A DNA stretch of 64,000 nucleotides, taken from NCBI RefSeq assembly GCF_902832845.1, contig NZ_CADFDB010000005.1, positions 62,001 to 126,000 of the forward strand, given 5' to 3'. The notes under the pieces are model-generated. The model made no database searches. It was not told where the DNA came from and saw only the letters and a program-made list of their open reading frames with translations. This DNA is from Burkholderia metallica. Its GTDB lineage: Bacteria; Pseudomonadota; Gammaproteobacteria; Burkholderiales; Burkholderiaceae. Positions 9,393 to 18,837 of this stretch are shown here, one piece after another; position 1 is the first letter of the stretch, and every line of letters starts with the position of its first letter. The position numbers and the translations under genes were made by a program.

Positions 9393-10204
9393 GCATCGGC
9401 ATCATCATCATCGGCGACGAAATCCTTTCGGGCCGCCGGCAGGACAAGCATCTGGCGAAGGTCATCGAGCTGCTCGGCGCGCGCGGCCTCGCGCTCGACT
9501 GGGCCGAATACGTCGGTGACGATCCGGCGCGCATCACGGCCACCCTCGCGCGCGCGATTGCGTCGGGCGACATCGTGTTCTCGACGGGTGGCATCGGTGC
9601 GACGCCGGACGACCACACGCGCCAGTGCGCGGCCGCCGCGCTCGGTGTGCCGCTCGAGCTGCATCCGGACGCGAAGGTGCTGATTTCCGAGCGCATCCGT
9701 GAAACGCACACGGATCCGGCCACGCCGGTCGATTTCGATTCGCCGGAGAACCGGCACCGCTTCAACATGGGCGTGTTCCCGGCGGGCGCGACGATCATCC
9801 CGAACGGCTACAACAGGATTCCCGGTTTCTCGGTCGGCGACCTGCACTTCGTGCCGGGCTTCCCGGTGATGGCATGGCCGATGATCGAATGGGTGCTCGA
9901 TACGAAGTACGCGCACCTGCATCATGCGACCCCGCATGCGGAGCGCTCGCTGTACGTGTTCGAACTGCCGGAATCGACGCTCACGCCGCTGATGGAGCGC
10001 ATCGAGCGCGACTTCCCGGGCGTGCGCGTGTTCAGCCTGCCGAGCGTGGGCGATGCGGAGCGCGGCGGGATCTACGCGCGCCGTCACATCGACCTCGGCG
10101 TGAAGGGCGAGCCGGAAGCGGTTGCCGCCGCGTTCGTGAAACTGCGCGAAGGCGTGCATCTGCTCGGCGGCGACGTCGTCGAGCCCGACACGCCGCGCGC
10201 GTAA
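9389..10204 (+). CDS. CinA/MoaB-type molybdopterin-binding domain protein (competence/damage-inducible protein A family)
   Basis: The 271-residue protein opens with SIGIIIIGDEILSGRRQDKH, the characteristic beginning of the MoaB/Mog (MoCF_biosynth) fold. The motif STGGIGATPDDHT corresponds to the conserved nucleotide/MPT-binding loop. It has only the CinA N-terminal domain and lacks the C-terminal nicotinamide-nucleotide amidohydrolase domain, so it is shorter than full CinA. It overlaps the EI24-like gene by ATGA. The biochemical role of these stand-alone forms is not settled. Confidence 0.85.
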   Translation: MSIGIIIIGDEILSGRRQDKHLAKVIELLGARGLALDWAEYVGDDPARITATLARAIASGDIVFSTGGIGATPDDHTRQCAAAALGVPLELHPDAKVLISERIRETHTDPATPVDFDSPENRHRFNMGVFPAGATIIPNGYNRIPGFSVGDLHFVPGFPVMAWPMIEWVLDTKYAHLHHATPHAERSLYVFELPESTLTPLMERIERDFPGVRVFSLPSVGDAERGGIYARRHIDLGVKGEPEAVAAAFVKLREGVHLLGGDVVEPDTPRA

Positions 10205-10319
10205 GCGGCCGGCCAGCCGGCCGCACCCAGGCCACGGACCGCGCAACGCGGCCCGTCATCGGCATGTCATCGCCCGGTTCGACGATGGGGTTGTCGTCAC
10301 AGGCGGGAGCAGCGTGCCG

Positions 10320-10784
10320 TCAGGCGCCGATCCACGGCAGTTTCCGGAAGCACCAGCCGTCGACCGTCTTGCGGTGACCTTCGGCGTCCTTCGCGCCCTC
10401 GAAGCCTTCGAGCAGGTCGAACGCCTTCGTGAAGCCGGCCTGCGCGGACGCGACCGCGGCGAGCTTCGAGCGCGCGGCGCTGCGGCACAGGAACAGGATC
10501 GGCGTATCGGCCGGGAGGGCCGCCTTCAGTTCGTCGACGAATGCGGCGTTCGGCACGCCGCCCGGGTAGCGCGTCCATTCGACGTGCAGGTACTGGCCGT
10601 CGCCGACGAGCGGACGGCCGATCCAGTCGAGTTCGGCGCGGGTACGCACGTCGACGAGGCGCGCCGACGGGTCGAGCTGCAGCAGTTCGAATGCCTCGAC
10701 CGGCAGCAGTGCGCCGGCGTAGTTGAGCGCGCCTTGTGCGCGGCGTTCGTCGGCCTTTGCGTAAAGCTGGTCGAGCGTACTCAT
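10320..10784 (-). CDS. Rhodanese-like domain protein
   Basis: The 154-residue cytoplasmic single-domain rhodanese has the entry motif RLVDVRTRAELDWIG (residues 42-56). Its active-site loop is LFLCRSAARS, with the catalytic cysteine at residue 100. The CRSAARS loop fits sulfurtransferases more than Cdc25-like phosphatases. The donor and acceptor are unknown. It is transcribed away from glnA and has a GGAGA motif upstream of the ATG. Confidence 0.9.
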   Translation of the reverse strand: MSTLDQLYAKADERRAQGALNYAGALLPVEAFELLQLDPSARLVDVRTRAELDWIGRPLVGDGQYLHVEWTRYPGGVPNAAFVDELKAALPADTPILFLCRSAARSKLAAVASAQAGFTKAFDLLEGFEGAKDAEGHRKTVDGWCFRKLPWIGA

Positions 10785-10948
10785 GGCAGGGAGTCTCCGT
10801 ATCGGTCAAACGAACATTCTAGCGCGGCGGTGCGGCCCGGACGCCCGCATGCGGTACGGTGCACGCGCGGCCCACGCGTTCACCAAAAGCGTGCAGAATG
10901 ACGCGAATGCACCAGAATGATTCGGATGGCGACGCGAGTGGCGAGGAT

Positions 10949-10965
10949 TGCACCATCGCGGTGCT
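10949..10965. promoter_or_regulatory. NtrC enhancer site upstream of glnA
   Basis: TGCACC-ATCGC-GGTGCT matches the NtrC consensus TGCACC-N5-GGTGCA in 11 of 12 conserved positions. It lies about 120 bp upstream of the sigma-54 promoter, a normal enhancer distance, and ntrC itself is encoded 3 kb downstream. Confidence 0.85.
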
Positions 10966-11063
10966 TTCGATGAGAAGCCGGTGCGGCGCGAAGCCCCGGA
11001 ATCGCGCAGCCCGGCCCCGTCGTGGCGAGCTCTGGCGCGATTTGCGCGCAGCGTTCGCACAGG

Positions 11064-11079
11064 TGGCACGGAAGCTGCT
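11064..11079 (+). promoter_or_regulatory. Sigma-54 (-24/-12) promoter of glnA
   Basis: TGGCACG-GAAG-CTGCT fits the RpoN consensus TGGCACG-N4-TTGCW with one deviation. The invariant GG (11065-11066) and GC (11077-11078) have the correct 10-bp separation. The predicted start is near 11090, about 100 bp before the glnA ATG. Confidence 0.85.
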
Positions 11080-11190
11080 TTATAGAATTCGGTCGAATCG
11101 GGGCGCGCTGCGCCAAAGCAAGACCCCGGTCAGCTCGATAAACGAGGCGGTTCCCAGTCCGCCGGAATTGTTCAATCAGGAGAAGAGGTT

Positions 11191-12606
11191 ATGAGTAAAA
11201 CCGTCGCCGACGTCATGCAGCTCGTGAAGGACGAGGACGTCAAGTTTGTCGATTTCCGCTTCACGGATACGCGCGGCAAGGAACAGCACGTGTCGGTGCC
11301 GGTTTCGGCGTTTGACGAAGACAAGTTCGAAAGCGGCCATGCATTCGACGGCTCGTCGATCGCGGGCTGGAAGGGCATCGAGGCGTCGGACATGCTGCTC
11401 ATGCCGGACCCGAGCGCGGCCTTCGTCGACCCGTTCTACGAAGAGTCGACCCTCGTGCTGACCTGCGACGTGGTCGAGCCGGCCGACGGCAAGGGCTACG
11501 AGCGCGATCCGCGTTCGCTCGCGAAGCGCGGCGAAGCGTACCTGAAGAGCACGGGCATCGGCGACACGGCCTTCTTCGGTCCGGAACCGGAATTCTTCAT
11601 TTTCGACTCGGTCCAGTGGAACACGGACATGTCGGGCTGCTTCGTGAAGATCAACTCGGAAGAAGCGCCGTGGTCGTCGTCCAAGGAATTCGAAGGCGGC
11701 AACACGGGCCACCGTCCGGGCACGAAGGGCGGCTACTTCCCGGTCGCGCCGGTCGACACGTTCCAGGACATGCGTTCGGAAATGTGCCTGCTGCTCGAAC
11801 AGCTCGGCATCCCGGTCGAAGTGCACCACCACGAAGTGGCGGGCCAGGGGCAGAACGAAATCGGCACGAAGTTCTCGACGCTGGTTCAGCGCGCCGACTG
11901 GACGCAATGGTCGAAGTACATTATCCACAACGTCGCGCACTCGTACGGCAAGACGGCGACGTTCATGCCGAAGCCGGTCGTCGGCGACAACGGTTCGGGC
12001 ATGCACGTTCACCAGTCGATCTGGAAGGACGGCCAGAACCTGTTCGCGGGCAACGGCTACGCCGGCCTGTCGGAACTCGCGCTGTTCTACATCGGCGGCA
12101 TCATCAAGCACGCCCGTGCACTGAACGCGATCACGAACCCGACGACGAACTCGTACAAGCGTCTGGTCCCGCACTTCGAAGCACCGGTCAAGCTCGCCTA
12201 CTCGGCACGCAACCGCTCGGCATCGATCCGCATTCCGCACGTGTCGAACCCGAAGGGCCGCCGTATCGAAACGCGCTTCCCGGACCCGATGGCGAACCCG
12301 TACCTGTGCTTCACCGCGCTGATGATGGCCGGCCTCGACGGGATCCAGAACAAGATCCATCCGGGCGAAGCAGCGGACAAGAACCTGTACGACCTGCCGC
12401 CGGAAGAAGATGCAAAGATCCCGACCGTGTGCGCGGGCCTCGACCAGGCACTCGAAGCGCTCGACAAGGATCGCGAGTTCCTGACGCGCGGCGGCGTGTT
12501 CACCGACGGCATGATCGACGCGTACCTCGCGCTGAAGGAGCAGGAGCTGGCGAAGTTCCGCATGACGACGCACCCGATCGAGTTCGAGATGTACTACTCG
12601 CTCTAA
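11191..12606 (+). CDS. glnA: Type I glutamine synthetase
   Basis: The 471-residue GSI-beta enzyme makes glutamine from glutamate, ammonia and ATP in the cytoplasm and is the central ammonia-assimilation step. The beta-grasp signature (FDGSSIAGW), ATP-binding region ([16 protein letters not shown]) and the adenylylation loop [10 protein letters not shown] are all intact. The tyrosine in that loop is the site modified by GlnE. The length is exactly that expected. It heads the nitrogen-regulation block, with ntrB and ntrC following after a terminator. The NtrC site and sigma-54 promoter upstream predict induction under nitrogen limitation. Confidence 0.98.
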   Translation: MSKTVADVMQLVKDEDVKFVDFRFTDTRGKEQHVSVPVSAFDEDKFESGHAFDGSSIAGWKGIEASDMLLMPDPSAAFVDPFYEESTLVLTCDVVEPADGKGYERDPRSLAKRGEAYLKSTGIGDTAFFGPEPEFFIFDSVQWNTDMSGCFVKINSEEAPWSSSKEFEGGNTGHRPGTKGGYFPVAPVDTFQDMRSEMCLLLEQLGIPVEVHHHEVAGQGQNEIGTKFSTLVQRADWTQWSKYIIHNVAHSYGKTATFMPKPVVGDNGSGMHVHQSIWKDGQNLFAGNGYAGLSELALFYIGGIIKHARALNAITNPTTNSYKRLVPHFEAPVKLAYSARNRSASIRIPHVSNPKGRRIETRFPDPMANPYLCFTALMMAGLDGIQNKIHPGEAADKNLYDLPPEEDAKIPTVCAGLDQALEALDKDREFLTRGGVFTDGMIDAYLALKEQELAKFRMTTHPIEFEMYYSL

Positions 12607-12686
12607 TCGGCGATGGCGCTTCGATTCAGCGCCGTCATGCCGGTTCGTTCCCGTCGCGCGGCCTGCGGCGGGAACGGCGGAGTCTG

Positions 12687-12713
12687 AAAGGGGCGGCGTC
12701 CAGCCGTCCCTTT
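12687..12713 (+). terminator. Intrinsic terminator after glnA
   Basis: The stem AAAGGGGCGGC / GCCGTCCCTTT (one G-T pair, 5-nt loop) is followed directly by a run of T residues. It separates glnA from ntrB and would limit readthrough into the regulators. Confidence 0.85.
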
Positions 12714-12766
12714 TTTGTTCCGGCGATTTTCCTTTTCTGGCCCGTTGAGGCGCGACAGGCACGCAG

Positions 12767-13909
12767 ATGGTTCTGAAGAATCTGATCAAGGCGAAAGCGG
12801 GGCAGCCCGAGCGACTGACGGACGACGAGCGGCTCGCGCGTTCGGGCCTGCTGGCGGGGCTCGAAGCACTGCCGACGGTCGTCATCGTGCTCGACCGCAA
12901 GACGCTGCGGATCGCGTTCGCGAACCCGTCCGCGGAGGCGATGCTCGACATCTCGCGCCGGCAGCTCGCGCAGCGGCCGTGGGGCGAGATCTTTCCGAAC
13001 GCGAACGAGCTCGCGTCGACGATCACCGCGATCGGCGAGGAACGCTTTCACGCGACGCATCTCGATACCGTGCTCGACCGGCCCGGCCGCGAACCGCTGC
13101 ACGTGCACGCGATCGTCGGCTTCCTCGAGACCGCGCCCGATTTCGTGCTCGTCGAGCTGTTCGAGAACGAGCGGCAGTCGCGCACCGACCGGGAAGAGCG
13201 CATCCACGACCTGACCGCGGTCAACAAGCAGCTGATCCGCAACCTCGCGCACGAGATCAAGAACCCGCTCGGCGGCATTCGCGGCGCGGCCCAGCTGCTC
13301 GAATTCGAACTCGGCGAGCGCGAGCGCGGCGAGTTGCGCGAATACACGCAGGTGATCATCAAGGAGTCCGACCGACTGCAGACGCTCGTCGACCGGTTGC
13401 TGGAGCCGCACAGGCATCCGCACATCGTCGGCGACGTGAACATTCATGAAGTATGCGAACGCGTGCGCGCGGTGATGCTCGCGGAATTCCCGCGCGGGCT
13501 CACGATCGAGCGCGACTACGACGTGAGCGTGCCGGACCTGCGCGGCGACAAGGAGCAACTGATCCAGGCGCTGCTCAACATCGTGCGCAATGCCGCGCAG
13601 GCGCTGCGCGAACGGATCGCGCAGGGCGACGCGAAGATCGAGCTGCGCACGCGCATCGCGCGCAAGGTGACGATCGCGAAGCGCCTGTACCGGCTGGCAC
13701 TGGACTTGCACGTGATCGACAACGGGCCCGGCATTCCGGAAGAGATCCGCGACCGGATCTTCTACCCGCTCGTGTCCGGGCGCGACGACGGCAGCGGCCT
13801 CGGCCTCACGCTCGCGCAGACGTTCGTGCAGCAGCACGACGGGATGATCGAGGTCGAAAGCCGGCCCGGACGTACCGAATTTCAGATCCTGCTGCCGCTC
13901 GATCACTGA
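12767..13909 (+). CDS. ntrB: Nitrogen regulation sensor kinase NtrB
   Basis: The 380-residue soluble histidine kinase has a PAS domain (about 30-135) and a HisKA segment with the phospho-accepting His162 in RNLAHEIKNPLGG. The HATPase domain follows, with the N box (NIVRNAAQAL), G1 box (DNGPGIP) and G2 box (GSGLGLTLAQ). NtrB phosphorylates or dephosphorylates NtrC in response to PII protein. It has no membrane segments, as expected. The ntrC start lies 46 bp downstream, so they are cotranscribed. No clear Shine-Dalgarno sequence precedes the ATG. Confidence 0.96.
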   Translation: MVLKNLIKAKAGQPERLTDDERLARSGLLAGLEALPTVVIVLDRKTLRIAFANPSAEAMLDISRRQLAQRPWGEIFPNANELASTITAIGEERFHATHLDTVLDRPGREPLHVHAIVGFLETAPDFVLVELFENERQSRTDREERIHDLTAVNKQLIRNLAHEIKNPLGGIRGAAQLLEFELGERERGELREYTQVIIKESDRLQTLVDRLLEPHRHPHIVGDVNIHEVCERVRAVMLAEFPRGLTIERDYDVSVPDLRGDKEQLIQALLNIVRNAAQALRERIAQGDAKIELRTRIARKVTIAKRLYRLALDLHVIDNGPGIPEEIRDRIFYPLVSGRDDGSGLGLTLAQTFVQQHDGMIEVESRPGRTEFQILLPLDH

Positions 13910-13955
13910 GCGGCGGCATGGCGATTCACCGGATTTACCCATACCTGACCGACCT

Positions 13956-15467
13956 ATGAAGCCGATCTGGATAGTAGACGACGACCAATCGATCCGCTGG
14001 GTGCTCGAAAAGGCGCTCGCCCGCGACAGTTTCGCGACGAAGAGTTTCGCGAACGTGCGTGACGCGCTGGCCGCGCTCGACCACGAGACACCGCAGGTGC
14101 TCGTATCCGACATCCGGATGCCGGGCGGCTCGGGCCTCGAGTTGCTGCAGGCGATGCACGAGCGGCTGCCGGGCCTGCCCGTCATCATCATGACGGCGTT
14201 CTCCGATCTCGACAGCGCCGTCGCGGCGTTCCAGGGCGGCGCGTTCGAATATCTCGCGAAGCCGTTCGACGTCGACAAGGCGGTCGAACTGATCCGCCGC
14301 GCGGTCGAGGAAAGCCTGCGCGGCGGCGCGCCGCAGGACGAGCGCGTGGCCGAGGCGCCCGAGATGCTCGGCCAGGCGCCCGCGATGCAGGACATGTTCC
14401 GCGCGATCGGCCGCCTGTCGCACTCGGCCGCGACCGTGCTGATCACCGGCGAATCGGGCACCGGCAAGGAGCTCGTCGCGCGTGCGCTGCACCGTCACAG
14501 CCCGCGGGCGAACGGGCCGTTCATCGCGCTGAACACCGCGGCGATTCCGAAGGACCTGCTCGAATCCGAGCTGTTCGGCCATGAGCGCGGCGCATTCACC
14601 GGCGCGCAGACCACGCGGCAGGGCCGCTTCGAGCAGGCCGAGAACGGCACGCTGTTCCTCGACGAAATCGGCGACATGCCGTTCGACCTGCAGACGCGCC
14701 TGTTGCGCGTGCTGTCGGACGGGCAGTTCTACCGGGTCGGCGGACACAACCCGCTGCGCGCGAACGTGCGCGTGATCGCCGCGACGCACCAGAATCTCGA
14801 ATCGCGCGTGCGGCAGGGGCTGTTCCGCGAGGACCTTTACCACCGCCTGAACGTGATCCGGCTGCGCCTGCCGCCGCTGCGCGAACGCAGCGAGGACATC
14901 GCGCTGCTCACGCGCCACTTCCTGCAGAAGAGCGCGCGCGATCTCGGCGTCGAGCCGAAGCGCGTGTCCGACGAAGCGCTCGCGTACCTCACGTCGCTGC
15001 AGTTTCCCGGCAACGTGCGCCAGCTCGAGAACCTCGCGAACTGGCTGACCGTGATGGCGCCCGCGCAGACGGTCGAGATCAAGGACCTGCCGCCCGACCT
15101 CGTGCCGTCCGGCGCGCCGGTCGCCGCGACGGGCGACGGGGCGGACCTGCACGGCAGCGGGACGGCGCTCGCGCAACCGGCGACCGGCGTGGCGCCGGTT
15201 GCGGCCTTGCCCGTCGCGGCCGCGCCGAACGGCAGCGCGCCGGCCGGCTATCCGCTGTGGGAGCACGGCCTGCGCACCGAGGTGGCACGCCTGTTGCGCG
15301 AGAACTCGTCCGACGTGATGGACGAACTCGCACGCCGCTTCGAGGCGGCCGTGATCCGCGAGGCGCTCGACTTCACGCGCGGGCGCAAGGTCGAGGCCGC
15401 GGAGCGACTCGGCATCGGCCGCAACACGATCACGCGCAAGATCCAGGAGCTCCATCTGGAGCCCTGA
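13956..15467 (+). CDS. ntrC: Nitrogen regulation response regulator NtrC (sigma-54 activator)
   Basis: The 503-residue protein starts with a receiver domain whose phospho-acceptor is Asp52 ([13 protein letters not shown]). The AAA+ domain follows, with Walker A GESGTGKE and the sigma-54-contacting loop GAFTGA. The C-terminus has a Fis-type helix-turn-helix ([20 protein letters not shown]). A roughly 50-residue Ala/Pro/Gly-rich linker separates the AAA+ and DNA-binding parts. It should act on the glnA enhancer seen at 10949-10965. Confidence 0.97.
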   Translation: MKPIWIVDDDQSIRWVLEKALARDSFATKSFANVRDALAALDHETPQVLVSDIRMPGGSGLELLQAMHERLPGLPVIIMTAFSDLDSAVAAFQGGAFEYLAKPFDVDKAVELIRRAVEESLRGGAPQDERVAEAPEMLGQAPAMQDMFRAIGRLSHSAATVLITGESGTGKELVARALHRHSPRANGPFIALNTAAIPKDLLESELFGHERGAFTGAQTTRQGRFEQAENGTLFLDEIGDMPFDLQTRLLRVLSDGQFYRVGGHNPLRANVRVIAATHQNLESRVRQGLFREDLYHRLNVIRLRLPPLRERSEDIALLTRHFLQKSARDLGVEPKRVSDEALAYLTSLQFPGNVRQLENLANWLTVMAPAQTVEIKDLPPDLVPSGAPVAATGDGADLHGSGTALAQPATGVAPVAALPVAAAPNGSAPAGYPLWEHGLRTEVARLLRENSSDVMDELARRFEAAVIREALDFTRGRKVEAAERLGIGRNTITRKIQELHLEP

Positions 15468-15475
15468 GCACGATT

Positions 15476-15506
15476 CGCGGCATGCGCACGCTTCGCGCAT
15501 GCCGCG
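15476..15506. terminator. Hairpin after ntrC
   Basis: A perfect 12-bp stem CGCGGCATGCGC / GCGCATGCCGCG encloses a 7-nt loop and starts 8 bp after the ntrC stop. There is no following T-tract, so it may be a Rho-independent terminator of low efficiency or an RNA-stabilising 3' stem. Confidence 0.5.
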
Positions 15507-15556
15507 ATCGGACATAATCGCGGTTTGCACGCCGTTTGCCATTCCGCCCATCCGCA

Positions 15557-17671
15557 ATGTCCGATTCCTTCCGCTGGCCCGCCGGGGCCGACCCGTTCCG
15601 TTTCCTCGAAGCGCTCGACAGCAAGCGCGCCCGCGCGTGGGTCGACGAGCAGAATGCGCGCACGCGCGCCGCGCTGCGCGACGACGACGCGTATCGCGCG
15701 CTGACGGCGCGCCTCGCGAAAGCGTACCTGCCGCGCGAACGCCCGGTGATTCCCACCCGCTGGCGCGACTGGGCCTACGACCTGTGGCAGGACGATCTCC
15801 ATCCGAAGGGGCTGTGGCGCCGCGCGCGCTGGGACGACTGGCGCGCGGGACAACCGGCGTGGGAAACGCTGCTCGACGTCGACGCGCTCGGCGCGCAGGA
15901 GGGCGAATCGTGGGTGTTCGAGCAGGACGCGATCCTGTATCCGGACGGCGATCGCGCGCTGCTGTCGCTGTCGCCGGGCGGCGCCGACGCGGTCGTCGTG
16001 CGCGAATTCGATCTCGTCGAACGCCGTTTCGTCGACGGCGGCTTCACGATCGACGAGCCGGGTCATCACACGGTCGGCTGGATCGATCGCGATACCGTCT
16101 ACGTGAGCTGGGATCGCGGCGAAGCGCACGCGACCGCGGCCGGCTATCCGTATGAAGCGCGGCGCTGGGTGCGCGGCACGGCGCTCGCCGATGCGCCCGT
16201 CGTCTTTAGCGGCGAACCCGACGACATCAGCGCGGGCGCCGGTTTCGATCCGGTCGACAAGCGTCACGTCGCATGGCGCAGCGTCGATTTCTTCGACGCG
16301 CATGCATACCGCCTGACGGACGCGGGCGAGTGGGCGCGCTACGACGTGCCGACCCACGTCGAGGTCGGGTTCTGGGAAGGCTGGCTCGTGCTGGAGCCGC
16401 GCCTCGACTGGGAGTGCGACGGGGTGCGCCATGCGGGCGGCTCGCTGCTCGCGATTCGCGAGCAGGCGTTCCTCGCCGGGTCGCGCGCATTCACGACGCT
16501 GTTCGCGCCGCAGCCGTCGACGTCCGCGTGCACGTGGACCCACACACGCACGACGCTGATCGCGAGCTGGCTCGACGACGTGCACAACCGCACGATGCTG
16601 TGGCAGCCGCGACAGGCCGACGACGGCACGTGGACGTGGGACGCGCGGCCGTTCGAGTGGCCGGGGCCGGCCGATGCGCAAATCGATATCGAGCCCGTCG
16701 AGCCGACGCTGAACGACGAGATCTACGTGGACGTCGACACGTATCTCGATCCGCCCGAATGCTGGCTCGCCGATCTTGCGGATCACGCGGACGATGCGCG
16801 GTCGCGCCGCGTGCTGCTCGACCGGCCGCCGGTGCAGTTCGACGCGGCCGGGCTCGTCGTGCGCCGCGCGAGCGCGCGCTCGCGGGACGGCACGATGGTG
16901 CCGTACACGCTGATCGGGCCGCGCGACGCACTCGACGTACCGGAAGGCGGCGCGCGTGTCGCGCGGCCGTGCCTGCTGTCGGGCTATGGCGGTTTTGCGA
17001 TCCCGAACCTGCCGGGCTACAGCGATGCGTTCGGTATCGGCTGGCTCGAGCGCGGCGGCGTGATGGCGTTCGCGCACATCCGCGGCGGCGGCGAGTTCGG
17101 GCCGCGCTGGCACGTCGATGCGCAGCGCGAACATCGTCAGCGTTCATTCGACGATTTCATCGCGGTGGCCGAGGATCTGGTCGCGACCGGTGTGACGAGC
17201 GCCGCGCAGCTCGGCATCGAGGGCGGCAGCAACGGCGGGCTGCTGGTCGCCGCGTGCATGGTGCAGCGGCCGGCGCTGTTCGGCGCGGTGCTCTGTCGCG
17301 TGCCGCTGCTCGACATGCGGCGCTATCCGAAGCTGCACGCGGGCGCCGCATGGCTCGACGAATACGGCGACCCGGACGATCCGCGCGAAGGCGCGGCGCT
17401 GGCCGCGTACTCGCCGTATCACCAGGTGCGCGAAGGCGTCGCGTATCCGCCGCTGCTGCTGACTACCTCGACGCGCGACGACCGCGTGCATCCCGCGCAC
17501 GCGCGCAAGATGGCCGCGCGCATGCATGCGCTCGGTCACGAACGGGTGTGGTACTGGGAGAATACCGACGGCGGCCACGGCAGCGCCGACGATCTGGAAC
17601 GCGCGCAAGCCGATGCGGCCGAATTCGGGTTCCTGTGGGCCCATCTCGGGCCGGCGCCCGCGCGGCGCTGA
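15557..17671 (+). CDS. Prolyl oligopeptidase family protein (S9A)
   Basis: The 704-residue protein has a seven-bladed propeller-like N-terminal region and a C-terminal alpha/beta-hydrolase domain. The catalytic triad is visible: Ser558 in GIEGGSNGGL, Asp in TSTRDDRV (641 or 642) and His674 in DGGHGSADD. Enzymes of this family cut short peptides, often after proline. There is no signal peptide, so it should be cytoplasmic. The start at 15557 (MSDSFRWP) fits family alignments better than the upstream in-frame ATG at 15536. It converges on xth, 23 bp away, with no clear terminator in between. Confidence 0.9.
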   Translation: MSDSFRWPAGADPFRFLEALDSKRARAWVDEQNARTRAALRDDDAYRALTARLAKAYLPRERPVIPTRWRDWAYDLWQDDLHPKGLWRRARWDDWRAGQPAWETLLDVDALGAQEGESWVFEQDAILYPDGDRALLSLSPGGADAVVVREFDLVERRFVDGGFTIDEPGHHTVGWIDRDTVYVSWDRGEAHATAAGYPYEARRWVRGTALADAPVVFSGEPDDISAGAGFDPVDKRHVAWRSVDFFDAHAYRLTDAGEWARYDVPTHVEVGFWEGWLVLEPRLDWECDGVRHAGGSLLAIREQAFLAGSRAFTTLFAPQPSTSACTWTHTRTTLIASWLDDVHNRTMLWQPRQADDGTWTWDARPFEWPGPADAQIDIEPVEPTLNDEIYVDVDTYLDPPECWLADLADHADDARSRRVLLDRPPVQFDAAGLVVRRASARSRDGTMVPYTLIGPRDALDVPEGGARVARPCLLSGYGGFAIPNLPGYSDAFGIGWLERGGVMAFAHIRGGGEFGPRWHVDAQREHRQRSFDDFIAVAEDLVATGVTSAAQLGIEGGSNGGLLVAACMVQRPALFGAVLCRVPLLDMRRYPKLHAGAAWLDEYGDPDDPREGAALAAYSPYHQVREGVAYPPLLLTTSTRDDRVHPAHARKMAARMHALGHERVWYWENTDGGHGSADDLERAQADAAEFGFLWAHLGPAPARR

Positions 17672-17694
17672 ATGCGCGCGGGCGGCTCGAACGA

Positions 17695-18471
17695 TCAGCC
17701 GACGACCGCGACGACGGGCGTGTGGTCGGACGGCTGTTCCCACGTACGCGGCGTGCGATCGACGACGCACGACGTGCACGTGTCGGCGAGCGCCGGCGAC
17801 AGCAGCACGTGGTCGATGCGCAGCCCCGCGTTGCGGCGGAACGCCATCATCCGGTAGTCCCACCACGTGAAGGTCTTCTCCGGCTGCTCGAAGCGGCGGA
17901 ACGCATCGACGAAGCCGAGTTCGATCAGTTGCGCGAAGTGCGCGCGTTCCTGCGGCGACACGAGGTTCTGGCCTTCCCATTTCGCGGGGTCGTGCACGTC
18001 GCGGTCTTCCGGCGCGATGTTGTAGTCGCCGAGCAGCGCGAGCTTCGGGTAGCGCTGCAGCTCGGTACGCAGCCACGCCTGCAGCGCGTCGAGCCACTGC
18101 ATCTTGTAGACGAACTTGTCGGAGTCGGGCGCCTGGCCGTTCGGAAAGTAGGCGGACACGATGCGGATGCCGTCGACCGTCGCGGTGACCACGCGCTGCT
18201 GCGGATCGTCGAAGCCGGGAATGTTGCGCACGATGTCCGACTCGTCGACGGACAGCGTGTCGCGCGCGAGGATCGCGACGCCGTTGTAGGTCTTCTGGCC
18301 CGTGAACCAGCTGCGGTAGCCGGCCGCTTCGAGCTCGGCGCGCGGGAATTTCTCATCCGGCAGCTTCAGTTCCTGCAGGCACAGCACGTCGGTTCCGCTG
18401 TGCGCGAGCCAGTCGAGCACGTGCTGCTTGCGGACGTTGAGCGAGTTGACGTTCCAAGTTGCGATTTTCAT
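17695..18471 (-). CDS. xth: Exodeoxyribonuclease III (AP endonuclease)
   Basis: The 258-residue enzyme is a Mg2+-dependent EEP-fold nuclease for base-excision repair. Hallmark motifs are KIATWNVNSLNVR at the N-terminus, LQELKLPDEKFP with the metal-binding Glu, GDYNIAPEDRDVHDP, RIDHVLLS and the C-terminal SDHTPVV containing the catalytic His. All are intact and the length is typical. It is transcribed toward the prolyl oligopeptidase gene. Confidence 0.96.
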   Translation of the reverse strand: MKIATWNVNSLNVRKQHVLDWLAHSGTDVLCLQELKLPDEKFPRAELEAAGYRSWFTGQKTYNGVAILARDTLSVDESDIVRNIPGFDDPQQRVVTATVDGIRIVSAYFPNGQAPDSDKFVYKMQWLDALQAWLRTELQRYPKLALLGDYNIAPEDRDVHDPAKWEGQNLVSPQERAHFAQLIELGFVDAFRRFEQPEKTFTWWDYRMMAFRRNAGLRIDHVLLSPALADTCTSCVVDRTPRTWEQPSDHTPVVAVVG

Positions 18472-18611
18472 GAACGGGAGTGTGCGTGCGGGGTGAATGC
18501 GAAGGCCGCCATCTTACCGCGAGCCCGCGGTGCGAACGCGCATCGTGCGGCGCGGGGGAGGAGCCTCACGCGGCCGCGTCGATCGACGAAGAAGAAATTG
18601 TGACAAAAGGA

Positions 18612-18640
18612 TTGACGTGAGTGCTTCCTCACCCTATAAT
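18612..18640 (+). promoter_or_regulatory. Sigma-70 promoter of the initiator tRNA gene
   Basis: TTGACG (18612-18617) and a consensus TATAAT (18635-18640) are separated by exactly 17 bp. The tRNA begins 13 bp after the -10 box. Confidence 0.9.
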
Positions 18641-18652
18641 TTATTTCTCTGA

Positions 18653-18729
<77 letters not shown>

Positions 18730-18782
18730 AGCACACCAGACGATGTGCAGCGCAAATGACCGATGCGCGCTTCGTCGACAAG

Positions 18783-18807
18783 AACCCGGCTCCGTGCCGG
18801 GTTTTTT
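18783..18807 (+). terminator. Terminator of the tRNA-fMet transcript
   Basis: AACCCGGC / GGCCGGGTT-type stem of 8 bp (18783-18790 with 18796-18803), loop TCCGT, followed by TTTTTTG. The racemase gene converges from the right. Confidence 0.85.
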
Positions 18808-18837
18808 GTTTTCCGCGCGCCGAGCGCGCCATCGCGG

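Larger units (their letters stand above)
10785..11190. other. 406-bp intergenic region holding the glnA control elements
   Basis: No coding frame in this stretch looks real. It contains an NtrC-type site at 10949-10965 and a sigma-54 type promoter at 11064-11079. An extra half-site TGCACC lies at 10908-10913, facing an upstream GTGCA at 10891-10895. A good ribosome binding sequence (AGGAGAAGAGG) precedes the glnA ATG at 11191. Confidence 0.75.

Noticed and set aside
10785-11190. Small open frames in the glnA upstream region
   Set aside because: They lack ribosome binding sites and family resemblance, and they overlap the NtrC site and sigma-54 promoter.
8483-15506. GCATGCGC core shared by the hairpins at 8483-8524 and 15476-15506 as a possible repeat family
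   Set aside because: The similarity is limited to a short self-complementary GC-rich core that is common in this base composition, and the flanks differ.
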